Source: Argyresthia goedartella
Lineage: Eukaryota > Arthropoda > Insecta > Lepidoptera > Argyresthiidae
Direction: 5' to 3'
Length of the DNA stretch: 64,000 bases
Assembly (NCBI GenBank): GCA_949825045.1
Contig: OX463824.1
Location: forward strand, 32,458,001 to 32,522,000
Part shown: positions 9,350 through 20,475 of the stretch, in pieces
Layout of the letters: the number at the start of each line of letters is the position of its first letter
Position numbering within the stretch: position 1 is the stretch's first letter
Position numbers and translations under genes: made by a program
The notes under the pieces: model-generated
Told to the model about the DNA's origin: nothing
Databases searched by the model: none
The model's input: only the letters and a program-made list of their open reading frames with translations

Positions 9350-11578
9350 TGTAACGGCATTAAAGGCTAAGGTCGAGCCACCGCTATCAGTAGCTATGAT
9401 CGTCTATTCTATCTACCCCAAAAAGAGATGTCCCGATTCAGCTATACAATTTGTAAGTTAAGAATGATAAGTCTGAATTTCTTGTTCGTTGAGAAGCTCG
9501 TTAGGCGTACAATAGTCGAACGAAAAATTGGTTCAGGAAGTTACGGTTTCAAGTTAGACAGAGAAAGCATATATGTCCGCAAGCCGGTATTTCGCATCAG
9601 TTAGCGGTGTATTGCGCCAGATCGATCGTTGTTGTATTTTGTGTGATGGTACCATTTATTTTTTTGTATATATGGGCGCTTGGAACTTCTTTTAGTGGTC
9701 GACCACGATTGGTAATATTTTTTTGTGATATCGTATAGATATCCGACGTAGTTTTACGACGTGAGTACTCAATGATATTTCATGTGCTCGCTAGTAGCGG
9801 CTAGTGGTGGTTCCAATTATATATTTAGTTCACGGCAATAACGATCCGAATAGACCGGTTTACACAATTGCGATTTGATTTTTCGAAATGGGTTTGAACT
9901 AGCGGTTACCTCAAAAGGTCCGTAACGTTTTGAAACCTTCAACGCGCAATTTGAGCTGGATGTTATCGAAACGTTGTCATTAGCGCTTTAGGAGATCTAA
10001 CCCTCACCATAGCGAAGTGCATAGTTCGGTAAATACCGAACTATGAATTCCACTGACCTCAGCACGTCCTCAGCCAAGCATAATCATAAATATTTGACTC
10101 AGCCTACACATTAGACCTCCAGCGAAATTTACATTTAATTTAAAGATGCAACTTGAATCCAAACTGACCCAAGGCAAGGCAAAACAATCTACCCGGTCCT
10201 AAACAATGAACTTTAGACTGTAATTTGATCTCTTCGCGCGTCCCCGACAACACTCAAATGTCAAAATATCAACAGGATAGGTTATCTGTGTTGACACCGG
10301 TTTAACTTTGTTCTGAATTTGTTATTTCCATCCGCGGAACCTCATCGATCAAACAGTCTCCCTATGCCCTGCCAACCTAGGTTTAGCCGCAACTAAACTC
10401 CTGTCTAGCCTAGTCTAAAATCCTAGTGTTATACCACGTCCATTATCGACACCACTCGAAAATGGTTGAGTTTGATTTGAATGTGCTTGTATGTTTAATG
10501 ACTGTGTGTGTGTGGGAATTTCAAAACTCGCTACTCGAAAGGAATGAGGAGAGGATTAGCCCGCGAATATCCTAAGAGCCAATCCAGGAACCCTATGGTG
10601 AAGAAAAAAGGAATTTAGGGTCGCTCCAAGCCCAGACTCAGACTCAGATCAGTTACCTACAAGTTCTTATCTAACGACCCAAGGATAGTTTTGGAATTTG
10701 GGGTAGGTTGATATAAAGGATAGGAACCGAGGTATATCTCGGCGCTTCAGACACTCACGAAAAACCACTGAAACTTCGCAATCACAATTCGTCCAGTTCT
10801 GACGCGTAACACGGCAGACCAAAACTGTTTAGAATTTGTTGAAAGACGGCTGTCACAGTAGCTTAACGCCGAGACTGAATGCTCTCCCTTCCCCCGCAAT
10901 CGTATTTATAGACCCCACATGTCTGAAAAAAAATGGCGTCCTTTGCGAACACGCTCTGCCCAAGCGAAGCTTCTTATCACTAACTACACAGGGTCTAATT
11001 TCAACCATGCCATGCAGATACGCCGTTCTAAAAATTGTGTGTACGCATATTCACTATGATCTACGGTAGGTTATCACTCAAATCATTTGGTACTGCCGAT
11101 ACACATAATCTGTTGATCGCTGACCATAAAAGCTTGTTTTGATTAATTAAGCCTTCCCGACCGCTAGCGCGCTAGACAAAGACCACTAGAATGATATTCA
11201 AACTCGTGATGTCAAACTCGCCATATCATACCAACCAAACGCAATTGTATATTTGCAGTCAACATAATAGCTTTCTCCGTGTCGTTCCATAATAACCTTC
11301 CATTATTTAGTTATTCATAATTTATTCAGCGCGCAGCCAAATCGGCTCTGATCCCTACACATCTCGCAGGAATGCGACAAAAAAACCTGACCTGAACTCT
11401 GTTCCTGGAACCAACCCCCGCGCTCGCCTCATTGTTTTTTGCTAACTTACCCCTGAGCTACTCAAAACCCCAAACGTTATATGAACCGACTCTCGTATTC
11501 AAAACAGCGCGGCGATGGGCTAGCCCTCTATCACGCAAAATGAAGTATCAAATGTACTGACTCTCGTGTACCATTACA
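9350..11578 (-). repeat. Gypsy-1 5' LTR
   Basis: This is the upstream LTR on the minus strand and the partner of 1746-3970. It is unusually long for a Gypsy LTR. Apparent small frames inside it have no recognisable product and are matched imperfectly by the other LTR. Confidence 0.9.
10874..10910 (-). promoter_or_regulatory. Gypsy-1 LTR core promoter candidate
   Basis: The minus strand reads TATAAATA (plus 10903-10910), then a G-rich spacer, then TCAGT (plus 10874-10878), the insect initiator. The spacing is about 33 bases and the same pair is kept in the other LTR near 3270-3305. This would place the start of R here. Confidence 0.5.
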
Positions 11579-11833
11579 GCAACTTATAAAAATCTACAGA
11601 AATTTTTAAAATAACAATCAGTCGAGTACTCGTTTGTAAACCCCCTTTATTTATTTATATTAAGTGTAATTCATTCTTTATTATCACGATTTTATTAGCT
11701 TCACCTGTATGTTTGTTTGTTTGTATGTATGTAACCGACTCCCTTGGACTCGATTTTGACCCACTTTAAAAAGACAGATTCAATTCAAACTTTGTACACT
11801 TATCAAGAATCAGCGAAAATACCTTTTATGCGC
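11579..11833. other. Spacer with a dispersed lepidopteran-type repeat
   Basis: No gene is seen. The text around 11700-11790 (GTTTGTTTGTATGTATGTAA, then ACTCGATTTTGACCCACTTT) looks like a dispersed insect repeat. The stretch separates the Gypsy-1 LTR from the truncated I-like LINE. Confidence 0.4.
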
Positions 11834-12341
11834 TTACGCAGACATAAGTAACGCTTATAACAATGTTGCAATTGAACCTCTTATTACCTCTTTACTTGAT
11901 TTTGATGTGGATCCGTTTCTATGTAGATATATAAGAGAATTTTTAAAAGAAAGATATTTGATATACAGGCTTCGGGATGGGAGGGAAATAATAAGAATAA
12001 GTAGACAGGGTATAGCTCAGGGTGACCCAATGTCACCTATATTATTTAATATAGTCACAACAAATGTATGCAACACACTCATGAAGTCAGTTAAGGTCTC
12101 TCAATATGCCGATGACTTCGCTTTGTATTGTGTTAACCAAAATATTGATTTTTGTGTTAGCACTATCCAATCAAGTCTTAACAGTTTTATAACTATGTTA
12201 GAAGAAATTGGTTTAGAAATATCGCTCTCAAAGACTAAACTTTGCCTTTTTACTAGAAAATACAAAGTTCCTCATATAAATATAAGAATAAAAAACATTG
12301 AAATTGAGGAATACAAAGTTTTTAGGCGTTTGGGTGGATAG
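11834..12341 (+). pseudogene. I-like LINE reverse transcriptase palm fragment
   Basis: The frame is open from DISNAYNN (motif A) through GIAQGDPMSPILFN (motif B) to the catalytic YADD in VSQYADDFALY, and on to SKTKLCLF. It then loses frame in the T run near 12318-12322, where one base too few or too many separates it from the frame used downstream. The palm catalytic residues are intact. Confidence 0.85.
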
Positions 12342-13896
12342 CCGCTTGAATTGGACTCGCCATGTTTTAGAAACTGCCGAAAAATGTATTGCGTTCATTA
12401 ATATCCTTAGCTCATTAAGCAGTTCAAAGTGGGGTGTTCATCCGATCCACCTAAGAAGACTGTATTTAACACTAGTACGATCTAGACTCGATTACGGATG
12501 CATTATTTATGGCAACGCCAACTCTAGACTTTTGCAAAGGTTAGACGTCATCCAAAACCAATGTCTTCGCCTTTGTGGAAGTTTCATTCGAGACACCCCA
12601 ATTTTTGCCATGGAAAGCGAACTTTGTATCTTACCCTTAAATTTGAGAAGAATCTATTTAAGTAACAAATACTTTCTGAAACTCTCTTCCAGAGCATCCG
12701 ATCCCTTGAGAAAACAGTTAGAAGTTTTTGACAACACATTAAATACAGGCGCTAGCTATTGGCGTAAAAACCAACTTCCTCTTTTGCTTGAAAGTTTCAG
12801 AAAGCACTCCAACCTAATTGTGTCAAAATCTGAGATTTTACCCCAATTCTTACTTTCTCACGACATTAAGACTCTCCCTTGGGACAAAATCATATTGCAT
12901 AGAGTGGACACTATTATTAAACCTAAAGCTCAACTACCCACTCATGACCTTAAACAACTTAGCGAAGATATGATAAACATGCAGTACTCAGACCATTCTA
13001 AAATATATACTGACGGATCCAAAACTAGACACGGCTCTAGTTGCGCATTTTATGATGAAGCTGAGAATTTTGGGGTGAAGTTTCTAATTGAAGATCCATG
13101 TATACCGATAATGGGGGTTGAACTAACAGCAATTAAAGAAACAGTACACTACATTGAGTCGACCACAAGTAATAAAATTGTAATTTTCACAGATTCTAAG
13201 AGCAGTCTACAACATTTAGTAGGATGTGCTAAGGGCAGTATCGTCGGTAGACACGAAACTTACCTCATTATTAAATGTATCCATAGAATGATACGTAACG
13301 GTGTTGAAGTTCGTTTACAATGGATTCCTTCACACGTGGGCATCAAGGGTAATGAGATAGCAGACTCACTTGCATCCGAGGCTCTTCGGAACGGCATACC
13401 TCTCGACACGGTACCGCACTACACTGACCATCTTCCAAAATTGAAAATCGACAACTACTTTAGATTTAAATCCTATTTCAATGACTGCTCTCAAAACAGA
13501 GGCATCTGGTACAGAACCGATGTAGACGAACCACCTCGCGTACCTTGGTTTGCCTCACGAAGCTTCAACAGAAGAGAACTAGTTCTTTGCTTCCGAACCC
13601 GAACTTACCACATTCCACTTAACAAATTTAGTTTCATTATGAATAAAAGAGACGACCCTAATTGTACGCGATGTGAGAGGGAGGAGGACCTCCTTCACTT
13701 AGTTCTCGAGTGTAAAATAAATGAACAACCAAGGCTGGACCTCCTCGAAGAAACTCGGTGCTCTGAGGGGGATCTTCTCTTCCATTTCCATCGAATTCTA
13801 AGCTCAGAGTTCACTGTCGAGTATAGTAACAGATTCTTAAGTTTCTTGATAACCTCTTTGAATCTCAGATGGGAACACTACAAAATACTTATGTAA
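12298..13896 (+). pseudogene. I-like LINE RT thumb, RNase H and zinc motif (copy 1)
   Basis: This continues the same LINE after the frameshift. It starts at KFLGVWVDSRLNWT, the conserved segment after the palm. RNase H is complete, with Asp in YTDGS (239), Glu in GVELTAI (275), Asp in FTDSKS (299), His in PSHVGI (346) and Asp in NEIADSLA (356). Near the end NCTRCEREEDLLHLVLEC supplies a C-x2-C...H-x4-C zinc-like motif usual for this group. The frame is otherwise uninterrupted for over 500 codons, so the insertion is not ancient. It is duplicated at 18538-20047. Confidence 0.88.
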
Positions 13897-14128
13897 CTAA
13901 CCAATTTTAGATTTATTTTATGTTATTTTCTTTTGTTAAAGTAATACTGTAAGCACTGTAACTTTGTTAATTATTTTTAAGCTGACTTAATCATAAGATG
14001 TATGGCTTATAAAATAAATAAGATTAAAAAAAATAGCCAGGAATATTAATTTCTCGTATTTGGGGGATTGACAAAACAGTCTACTTACTTTCCGGCTCGC
14101 GAACTCGAACTAATAAATGAAAAATAAA

Positions 14129-14324
14129 TATAGTTTAAAAAAACTAAAAAAAATACGCTTTTAAAGCACTTCGAACTAAAAGTTAAAAATAATTTTTAAT
14201 ATAACCTTAAAACAATAATTAATATTTTTTATTCATTATTGTTTTAAGGTTATATTAAAAATTATTTTTAACTTTTTAGTTCGAAGTGCTTTAAAAGCGT
14301 GTTTTTTAGTTTTTTTAAACTATA
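14129..14324. repeat. Long AT-rich hairpin, about 90-bp arms (copy 1)
   Basis: Arms 14129-14219 and 14235-14324 are near-perfect reverse complements around a 15-base loop. The arms contain CTTTTAAAGCACTTCGAACT and its complement. This may be a MITE or a foldback element. It recurs at 20280-20475. Confidence 0.9.
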
Positions 14325-15146
14325 TATTTTTTTGGTGTAGCTGCAACAGAAATAACATTCTATGGAAAAATTGATTATCTACCTATTACGGTTCTTGAGA
14401 TACAACCGACTGAGACGGACATGGACTGACGGACGGACGGACGGACAGCGGAGGCTTACTAGTACGGTCTCGTTTGGCACCCTTCGGGTATGGATACTCT
14501 ACAAATAACATACATTAATTTGACGGAACGTGGAATATTGACGAGGTCAAATCAAAAGTAAAGAACAAAACAGGCAGAAACTGACCGGTTTCGTGATTCT
14601 TCAAATGGTAGGTAGTATCCTCCCCAGTAGGCCCCGCCAGCCGCTAGCGCTTGACGCGGGGCACGTGGACCGATCGTGGACCGGAGGAGGGTTGAGCGGC
14701 CGGCGCTGTATAAAAGCGCTGATCGCTGACTACTGAATGCCGACTGCCTAAACCCATAATGCAATTTATGGGGTCTGAAGGTGCGGCATATACTGGAAGA
14801 TTCGGCATTTTTGGGTTTTTCCAGTTCAATCCCTCTTTATCGTATTACGAAAAGTAAGTTATTCTTTGACCTCGTTGAACGAATTGGATGATGCGGTGCC
14901 GTTGCCTTGACTGGGCCCATAACCTTTTAAGGTCTGATGAGTAAATTAAACAGTAATTGCTTGAAAAAGCTGTTTCTTTATTTTTCTCCAAGACGGGCAC
15001 ACTATTTACTTGACAACGACAACGCACGCACACAAGGTGAACAGGAAGAAACAGGAAGTCTAACTACGCCATTGCTCTTACATACCGGAAGTGACCATCG
15101 ACAACTTCTACTATTTTATTGCTAATGCCACCCTTACACACAAACA
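14325..15146. other. Dispersed repeat and TATA-containing GC-rich block (copy 1)
   Basis: Positions 14390-14500 (GGTTCTTGAGATACA..., GACGGACGGACGG, CACCCTTCGGGTA) match a dispersed repeat whose opposite orientation lies at 57272-57352. From 14600 to 14720 a GC-rich block leads to GCTGTATAAAAGCGCTGATC, a good TATA box in an otherwise AT-rich region, with no ORF downstream. A solo LTR or a relic promoter is possible. Confidence 0.4.
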
Positions 15147-15772
15147 GGGCTAGCCCTCTGTCACGCAAAAATGACTCGGTACCTCTGCCACTGAATATGG
15201 GAAAATGTGACGCTATAGTTATTTTCACAACACCTGCTCGATAATGCCAAATTATTTATCGTGCAAAGCTGACGTGAAGAAAGTCATTATAAACCTTGGC
15301 ATTAGCCGGGTCGTAATGTTGTACTGAATTTCATTATAATTCGCAGCTTAATTATGTGATTTTCCGCCTTCTAAACTCATAATAGCCCCTTCGCCGCTTG
15401 ATTGGGCTCTCAGGCGGAAAAATTATATGCGTAACTCGTTCGAAAAGGCTTCTTTACGAACCTCGCTGCGACCTTCGCCTTCGGCTAGTGTCGCAAAACT
15501 TCTCGGTTCGTAAATATACCGCCTTTATATTGCCTTTGCGAACTCGTACGAAATATACTATTTTACTGTTATGCTTTTAAAGCCTTATTTCGTGAAATAC
15601 GCACGCCAAACACTCCAGCCCATCGGCGCCGCTCCGAACTTTTTTGAAAATGACCTGGCTACGAGAAGCTAAATGGAATTCCAAATAAAACAAAAGCAGT
15701 TTTTTGACTGTCTCGCCACAGTGCTTTAACCCCTCTGTGTAAGGTAATCTACTATTGTTTACCAATACCATA
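15147..15772. other. MITE-like non-coding stretch (copy 1)
   Basis: No gene is seen. At 15149-15180 GGGCTAGCCCTCTGTCACGC resembles the outer end of the Gypsy-1 LTR (3911-3935). Between 15395 and 15600 partly self-complementary text (CTTCGCCTTCGGCTAG, ACTTCTCGGTTCGTAAATAT) suggests a decayed foldback element. Confidence 0.35.
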
Positions 15773-16390
15773 AGGTATTTTATCTACACACGTGTCATAA
15801 ACCCTCTTTACTGCGTACAAAAACCGCACGCTACGATCAGCATAATGTTAAACTACTTGGTTAAAACTCATTTCTTATCTGAAAAATTACACATTATGAC
15901 CATAATGTGTAATTTTTCTACATAATATGACATTCAATTTCGAACGCCGACGACGCCCGCCTGCTTGCCGCCCCTAGTTTGTCTGTGAAGTTGGTACTGA
16001 CATTCAAATTTCGAACGCCGACGCCCGTCTGCGTGCCGCCCCTAGTTTGTCTGTGAAGTTGGTACTGGCATTCAAATTTCGAACGCCGACGCCCGCCTGC
16101 GTGAAGTTAGTACTATAGAACAAGCTAAACAACTGCAGAGCCACAATGCCGGTCAAACATGCGGTTTCTGAACACATCAAAGAGAGCTTATATATCATAA
16201 GCGTGTGTAGATAAACTAGTGTATGTAACTGTACATAATTAGGCATTAAAACTCTCGAGTGACATTATTATGAAACTCGCCTTCGGCTCGTTTCATAAAC
16301 CCACCCTCCAATGTTAATGCCCTCCATTATGTAGCAGTCACATAAACTACTATTAAATCTAAACATTATGTATAACTTTCAAAACCAAGC
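15773..16390 (+). mobile_element. Foldback/MITE-like element, forward copy (unit A)
   Basis: The segment 15776-15925 (ATCTACACACGTGTCATAAA..., ACTACTTGGTTAAAACTCAT...) and the segment 16110-16390 (ACATCAAAGAGAGCTTATAT..., TTAAAACTCTCGAGTGACAT...) recur, diverged by roughly 15-20%, in reverse orientation at 26371-26700. The same family is therefore present in both orientations within the array. No transposase ORF is visible. Confidence 0.6.
15931..16112 (+). repeat. Minisatellite of about 68-70 bp, 2.6 copies
   Basis: The unit begins CATTCAAATTTCGAACGCCG at 15931, 16001 and 16069 and contains GCCCGCCTGC and GTCTGTGAAGTTGGTACT. The third unit is partial. The array lies inside the foldback element and is repeated in unit A copy 2 (22082-22263). 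Confidence 0.9.
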
Positions 16391-16804
16391 CTGCTACTAA
16401 TCACCCCTACATCGCCCAGCGTTCTAGCCGCCCCGGTGTCTCACCGCCCTTACCCCGGACACTAAGTTTGATTGATACTGGTGTGCAAGCAACTTTATCT
16501 CGGGCCCTTCTGATGACCACTTCAGCCACCTTTGTGATTTATAATTTCGGGGAAAGTATTTTCCCTGCGCTAAAGACATAATTTATTGCCCAGGGGAGCA
16601 ACGTCGCCGACATGAAGCTGAATTATTAATATATTTTGCGTAGCCTACCTGTGGCGCTAGTGTAGGTTTGGATACAGTCACCATTTTTCCCGTACTGAGC
16701 GGCAAAGGCACTTCAAAATACCGTAGAATGGGGTATATTTGGAGATACGGGGATGAGTATAATCCTACCAAGCCAACTAGGCACCTGTCAGGTATTGTTT
16801 TATA

Positions 16805-17655
16805 CACTGTCTTTTTGGGCATTACTTTAGACGCCAAACTACAATGGGATCCTCATATAAATAAATTGTCGAACAGACTGAGTTCAGCAGCGTTCGCAGT
16901 TAAAAAAATTAGAGCTCTTACCCACGTAGACACCGCTAGACTAGTCTACTTTAGTTACTTTCATAGTCTAATGACCTATGGTATTTTATTGTGGGGTCAC
17001 GCTGCGAATGCTAATAGTATATTTATTCTGCAGAAAAGGGCTGTGCGTGCAATTTATAGATTAGGGCCTAAAGTGTCACTGAGGGAAAAGTTTAAAGAAA
17101 TGAATATTCTGACATTTGTGTCTCAATATATCTATGACAATCTTGTGTATGTAAAAAGAAATATAACTAATTTTCAGAAGTACAGTGATATACACAATTT
17201 TAATACTAGAAATAAAGACAAGTTGGTTGCTTATGTAAGCCGACTACATAAAATTAGTAATTCTTTTAAAGGCAATTGTATACGCTATTACAATAAGGTC
17301 CCTACTGATATTAAAAACTTACCTTTAGACAAGTTTAAAATAATAATAAAACAGAAATTGTATAAAAAAGGTTACTATAGGATATCTGATTACTTAGAGG
17401 ACAGATGTCCATGGGAATAGATTGTTTGAGTAACAGGCTGTTTCGATATATAATTAGCATTCATTTTGTAATTTGACAATATTTTATTTAAAAAAGGAAA
17501 CGCAAAAGATGCGACGACTGTGGAGTTTCTTCGGTGAGCTCTTCTCCACAGATTCCGCCATTGTGTTAGTGAACTCACCCAAAAAAATGTAATGACGGAT
17601 CTAAGTGATGTAACAACATCCTATGGAAATAAATGATTTTTGATTTGATTTTATT
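16805..17655 (+). pseudogene. LINE family Y, 5'-truncated RT C-terminus (copy 1)
   Basis: RT-like coding starts at FLGITLDAKLQWDPH and continues through the CR1/Jockey-group thumb (FHSLMTYGILLWG, ILQKRAVRAIY) to a stop at 17418-17420. A 3' UTR follows with a stem-loop and a tail of ATTTTTGATTTGATTTT. The preceding 48 codons in the same frame (from 16668) do not resemble RT and are flanking DNA read through by chance. The fragment resembles the end of family X but is clearly diverged from it. No stop interrupts it in this copy. Confidence 0.82.
17518..17551 (+). ncRNA. Conserved 3'-UTR stem-loop of LINE Y
   Basis: CTGTGGAG and CTCCACAG pair around an 18-base loop starting TTTCTTCGG. Family X has a matching stem with one extra pair at the same place relative to its stop. 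Several LINE RTs recognise such a 3' RNA hairpin for target-primed synthesis; that role is inferred here. Confidence 0.6.
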
Positions 17656-18537
17656 TGACACAGATGAACTTAAATAGATGTAGCGTAAAGCGCTTTGTAT
17701 CTTTTGTACCAGTTGCCATCCGCCATTTAAGTCTTTTTTTCAAAATGACAGCCACGCATAAACCTTCAGAAATCGATAGATCACATCGATACAAACTTAA
17801 ATCTCGGTAAGCGTCACGTTTCCGAGTTATGAGCTGTCAAAGATGTACAAGTGGCGATACATGTACTTTTTTCGGTTTTAAGGGTTTGATGTTTAAAGAT
17901 AAATAAAGGATACTTCCTGAATAAAAATATATCTAACATTCGTTTTTGCGCTGTTCTTCACCCAATGTTACTCCAACGTAAATGATCATGATTACATTAC
18001 AAACATATGTTCTGCATGACTGAAACACTTTAGTATTGAGTATGTATTTGGATTTCAAATGCTGGAATGCATTAAATTAAACAATCCTGTCTGTCATTCG
18101 TGGTATGTTCTCAGCTGTGGTGGGTAGGTATTTCTCAGTAGTGGTGTTTGCACTACTCATTTGAAGAAATCTACTACTAAGAGACTCGAAAACAATCTAT
18201 GCACCATTAAAAAGTTACTTGTATTCTGGATGGTTTCTTTTTATTATGGCTGGCGGGCACGACGACTCACATAATGTTAGTAAAACTTGTCTAGTTTGAA
18301 TTCACGCGCCCACCACTGCATCACACATACCTTACCACAAGATTTTTATGATAGTGGGGCGCGGTATTTTAGTTCAGACAAGCTACTATAGTGTAGTTTT
18401 TAGGTTTCCGAACCTCAAAAGGAGGAAACCTTATAGAATCACACGCGTGTCCGTCCGTCCGTCCATTTCTCACAAATTTTCTGCAAAAATACTAATCGTA
18501 ATAACCGCAACATAATTCAAGTCTAATATAAAAAAAT
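17656..18537. other. Non-coding end of unit A copy 1
   Basis: No gene is seen. Positions 18395-18475 (GGTTTCCGAACCTCAAAAGG..., GTCCGTCCGTCCGTCC) look like a dispersed lepidopteran-type repeat. It is present again at 24546 and 29000 because of the duplications. Confidence 0.45.
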
Positions 18538-20047
18538 TATTGCGTTCATTAATATCCTTAGCTCATTAAGCAGTTCAAAGTGGGGTGTTCATCCGATCCA
18601 CCTAAGAAGACTGTATTTAACACTAGTACGATCTAGACTCGATTACGGATGCATTATTTATGGCAACGCCAACTCTAGACTTTTGCAAAGGTTAGACGTC
18701 ATCCAAAACCAATGTCTTCGCCTTTGTGGAAGTTTCATTCGAGACACCCCAATTTTTGCCATGGAAAGCGAACTTTGTATCTTACCCTTAAATTTGAGAA
18801 GAATCTATTTAAGTAACAAATACTTTCTGAAACTCTCTTCCAGAGCATCCGATCCCTTGAGAAAACAGTTAGAAGTTTTTGACAACACATTAAATACAGG
18901 CGCTAGCTATTGGCGTAAAAACCAACTTCCTCTTTTGCTTGAAAGTTTCAGAAAGCACTCCAACCTAATTGTGTCAAAATCTGAGATTTTACCCCAATTC
19001 TTACTTTCTCACGACATTAAGACTCTCCCTTGGGACAAAATCATATTGCATAGAGTGGACACTATTATTAAACCTAAAGCTCAACTACCCACTCATGACC
19101 TTAAACAACTTAGCGAAGATATGATAAACATGCAGTACTCAGACCATTCTAAAATATATACTGACGGATCCAAAACTAGACACGGCTCTAGTTGCGCATT
19201 TTATGATGAAGCTGAGAATTTTGGGGTGAAGTTTCTAATTGAAGATCCATGTATACCGATAATGGGGGTTGAACTAACAGCAATTAAAGAAACAGTACAC
19301 TACATTGAGTCGACCACAAGTAATAAAATTGTAATTTTCACAGATTCTAAGAGCAGTCTACAACATTTAGTAGGATGTGCTAAGGGCAGTATCGTCGGTA
19401 GACACGAAACTTACCTCATTATTAAATGTATCCATAGAATGATACGTAACGGTGTTGAAGTTCGTTTACAATGGATTCCTTCACACGTGGGCATCAAGGG
19501 TAATGAGATAGCAGACTCACTTGCATCCGAGGCTCTTCGGAACGGCATACCTCTCGACACGGTACCGCACTACACTGACCATCTTCCAAAATTGAAAATC
19601 GACAACTACTTTAGATTTAAATCCTATTTCAATGACTGCTCTCAAAACAGAGGCATCTGGTACAGAACCGATGTAGACGAACCACCTCGCGTACCTTGGT
19701 TTGCCTCACGAAGCTTCAACAGAAGAGAACTAGTTCTTTGCTTCCGAACCCGAACTTACCACATTCCACTTAACAAATTTAGTTTCATTATGAATAAAAG
19801 AGACGACCCTAATTGTACGCGATGTGAGAGGGAGGAGGACCTCCTTCACTTAGTTCTCGAGTGTAAAATAAATGAACAACCAAGGCTGGACCTCCTCGAA
19901 GAAACTCGGTGCTCTGAGGGGGATCTTCTCTTCCATTTCCATCGAATTCTAAGCTCAGAGTTCACTGTCGAGTATAGTAACAGATTCTTAAGTTTCTTGA
20001 TAACCTCTTTGAATCTCAGATGGGAACACTACAAAATACTTATGTAA
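18538..20047 (+). pseudogene. I-like LINE RT thumb, RNase H and zinc motif (copy 2)
   Basis: This copy lacks the first 30 codons of the copy-1 frame because the duplication breakpoint falls inside it. The frame is open from the join through AFINILSSLSSSKWG to the stop, and the first ATG/TTG-type start would be near 18683. All five RNase H catalytic residues are retained. No RT palm is attached, so it is a fragment created by the rearrangement, not by reverse transcription. Confidence 0.88.
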
Positions 20048-20279
20048 CTAACCAATTTTAGATTTATTTTATGTTATTTTCTTTTGTTAAAGTAATACTG
20101 TAAGCACTGTAACTTTGTTAATTATTTTTAAGCTGACTTAATCATAAGATGTATGGCTTATAAAATAAATAAGATTAAAAAAAATAGCCAGGAATATTAA
20201 TTTCTCGTATTTGGGGGATTGACAAAACAGTCTACTTACTTTCCGGCTCGCGAACTCGAACTAATAAATGAAAAATAAA

Positions 20280-20475
20280 TATAGTTTAAAAAAACTAAAA
20301 AAAATACGCTTTTAAAGCACTTCGAACTAAAAGTTAAAAATAATTTTTAATATAACCTTAAAACAATAATTAATATTTTTTATTCATTATTGTTTTAAGG
20401 TTATATTAAAAATTATTTTTAACTTTTTAGTTCGAAGTGCTTTAAAAGCGTGTTTTTTAGTTTTTTTAAACTATA
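20280..20475. repeat. Long AT-rich hairpin (copy 2)
   Basis: Same arms and loop as 14129-14324, displaced by 6151 bases. Confidence 0.9.

Larger units (their letters stand above)
1746..11578 (-). mobile_element. Gypsy-1: Ty3/Gypsy LTR retrotransposon, degenerate
   Basis: Two direct repeats of about 2.2 kb, each starting TGTAAC and ending TTACA, flank a minus-strand gag-pol in the order Gag, protease, RT, RNase H, integrase, which is the Ty3/Gypsy order. A G-rich polypurine tract abuts the left LTR and a TGG-starting primer-binding-site candidate abuts the right LTR, fixing the orientation as minus. By eye the two LTRs differ at roughly 25-30 sites plus small indels. Pol is broken by a frameshift, stop codons, a 30-bp partial duplication and an inserted LINE fragment. 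No env-like frame lies between integrase and the 3' LTR. No matching target duplication was found: the flanks read CATAA and GCAAC. Confidence 0.9.
11834..14034 (+). mobile_element. I-like non-LTR retrotransposon, 5'-truncated
   Basis: The element starts abruptly inside RT, at motif A (ADISNAYNNV), and runs through RT, RNase H and a CCHC-like C-terminus to an A-rich tail near 14005-14034. RT followed by a DEDD RNase H and no LTR is typical of the I/R1/LOA group. Everything 5' of motif A (ORF1, endonuclease, RT fingers) is absent. The part after 12387 belongs to duplicated unit A. Confidence 0.85.
12387..18537 (+). repeat. Tandem segmental duplication unit A, copy 1 (6151 bp)
   Basis: Every landmark in this segment recurs exactly 6151 bases further on, and no base difference was found in the stretches compared, including a 250-codon frame. 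The junction bases TATTGC are present at 12387-12392, 18538-18543 and 24689-24694, so the duplication has 6 bp of microhomology. The unit holds the I-like LINE 3' half, a long hairpin, a foldback element, a minisatellite and a family-Y LINE end. Confidence 0.93.

Noticed and set aside
10836..11069. A 77-codon frame inside the Gypsy-1 5' LTR
   Set aside because: It is broken in the other LTR by substitutions and has no recognisable domain.
16668..16804. N-terminal 45 or so residues of the LINE Y frame
   Set aside because: They do not resemble RT and precede the homology start; the frame is open by chance into flanking DNA.
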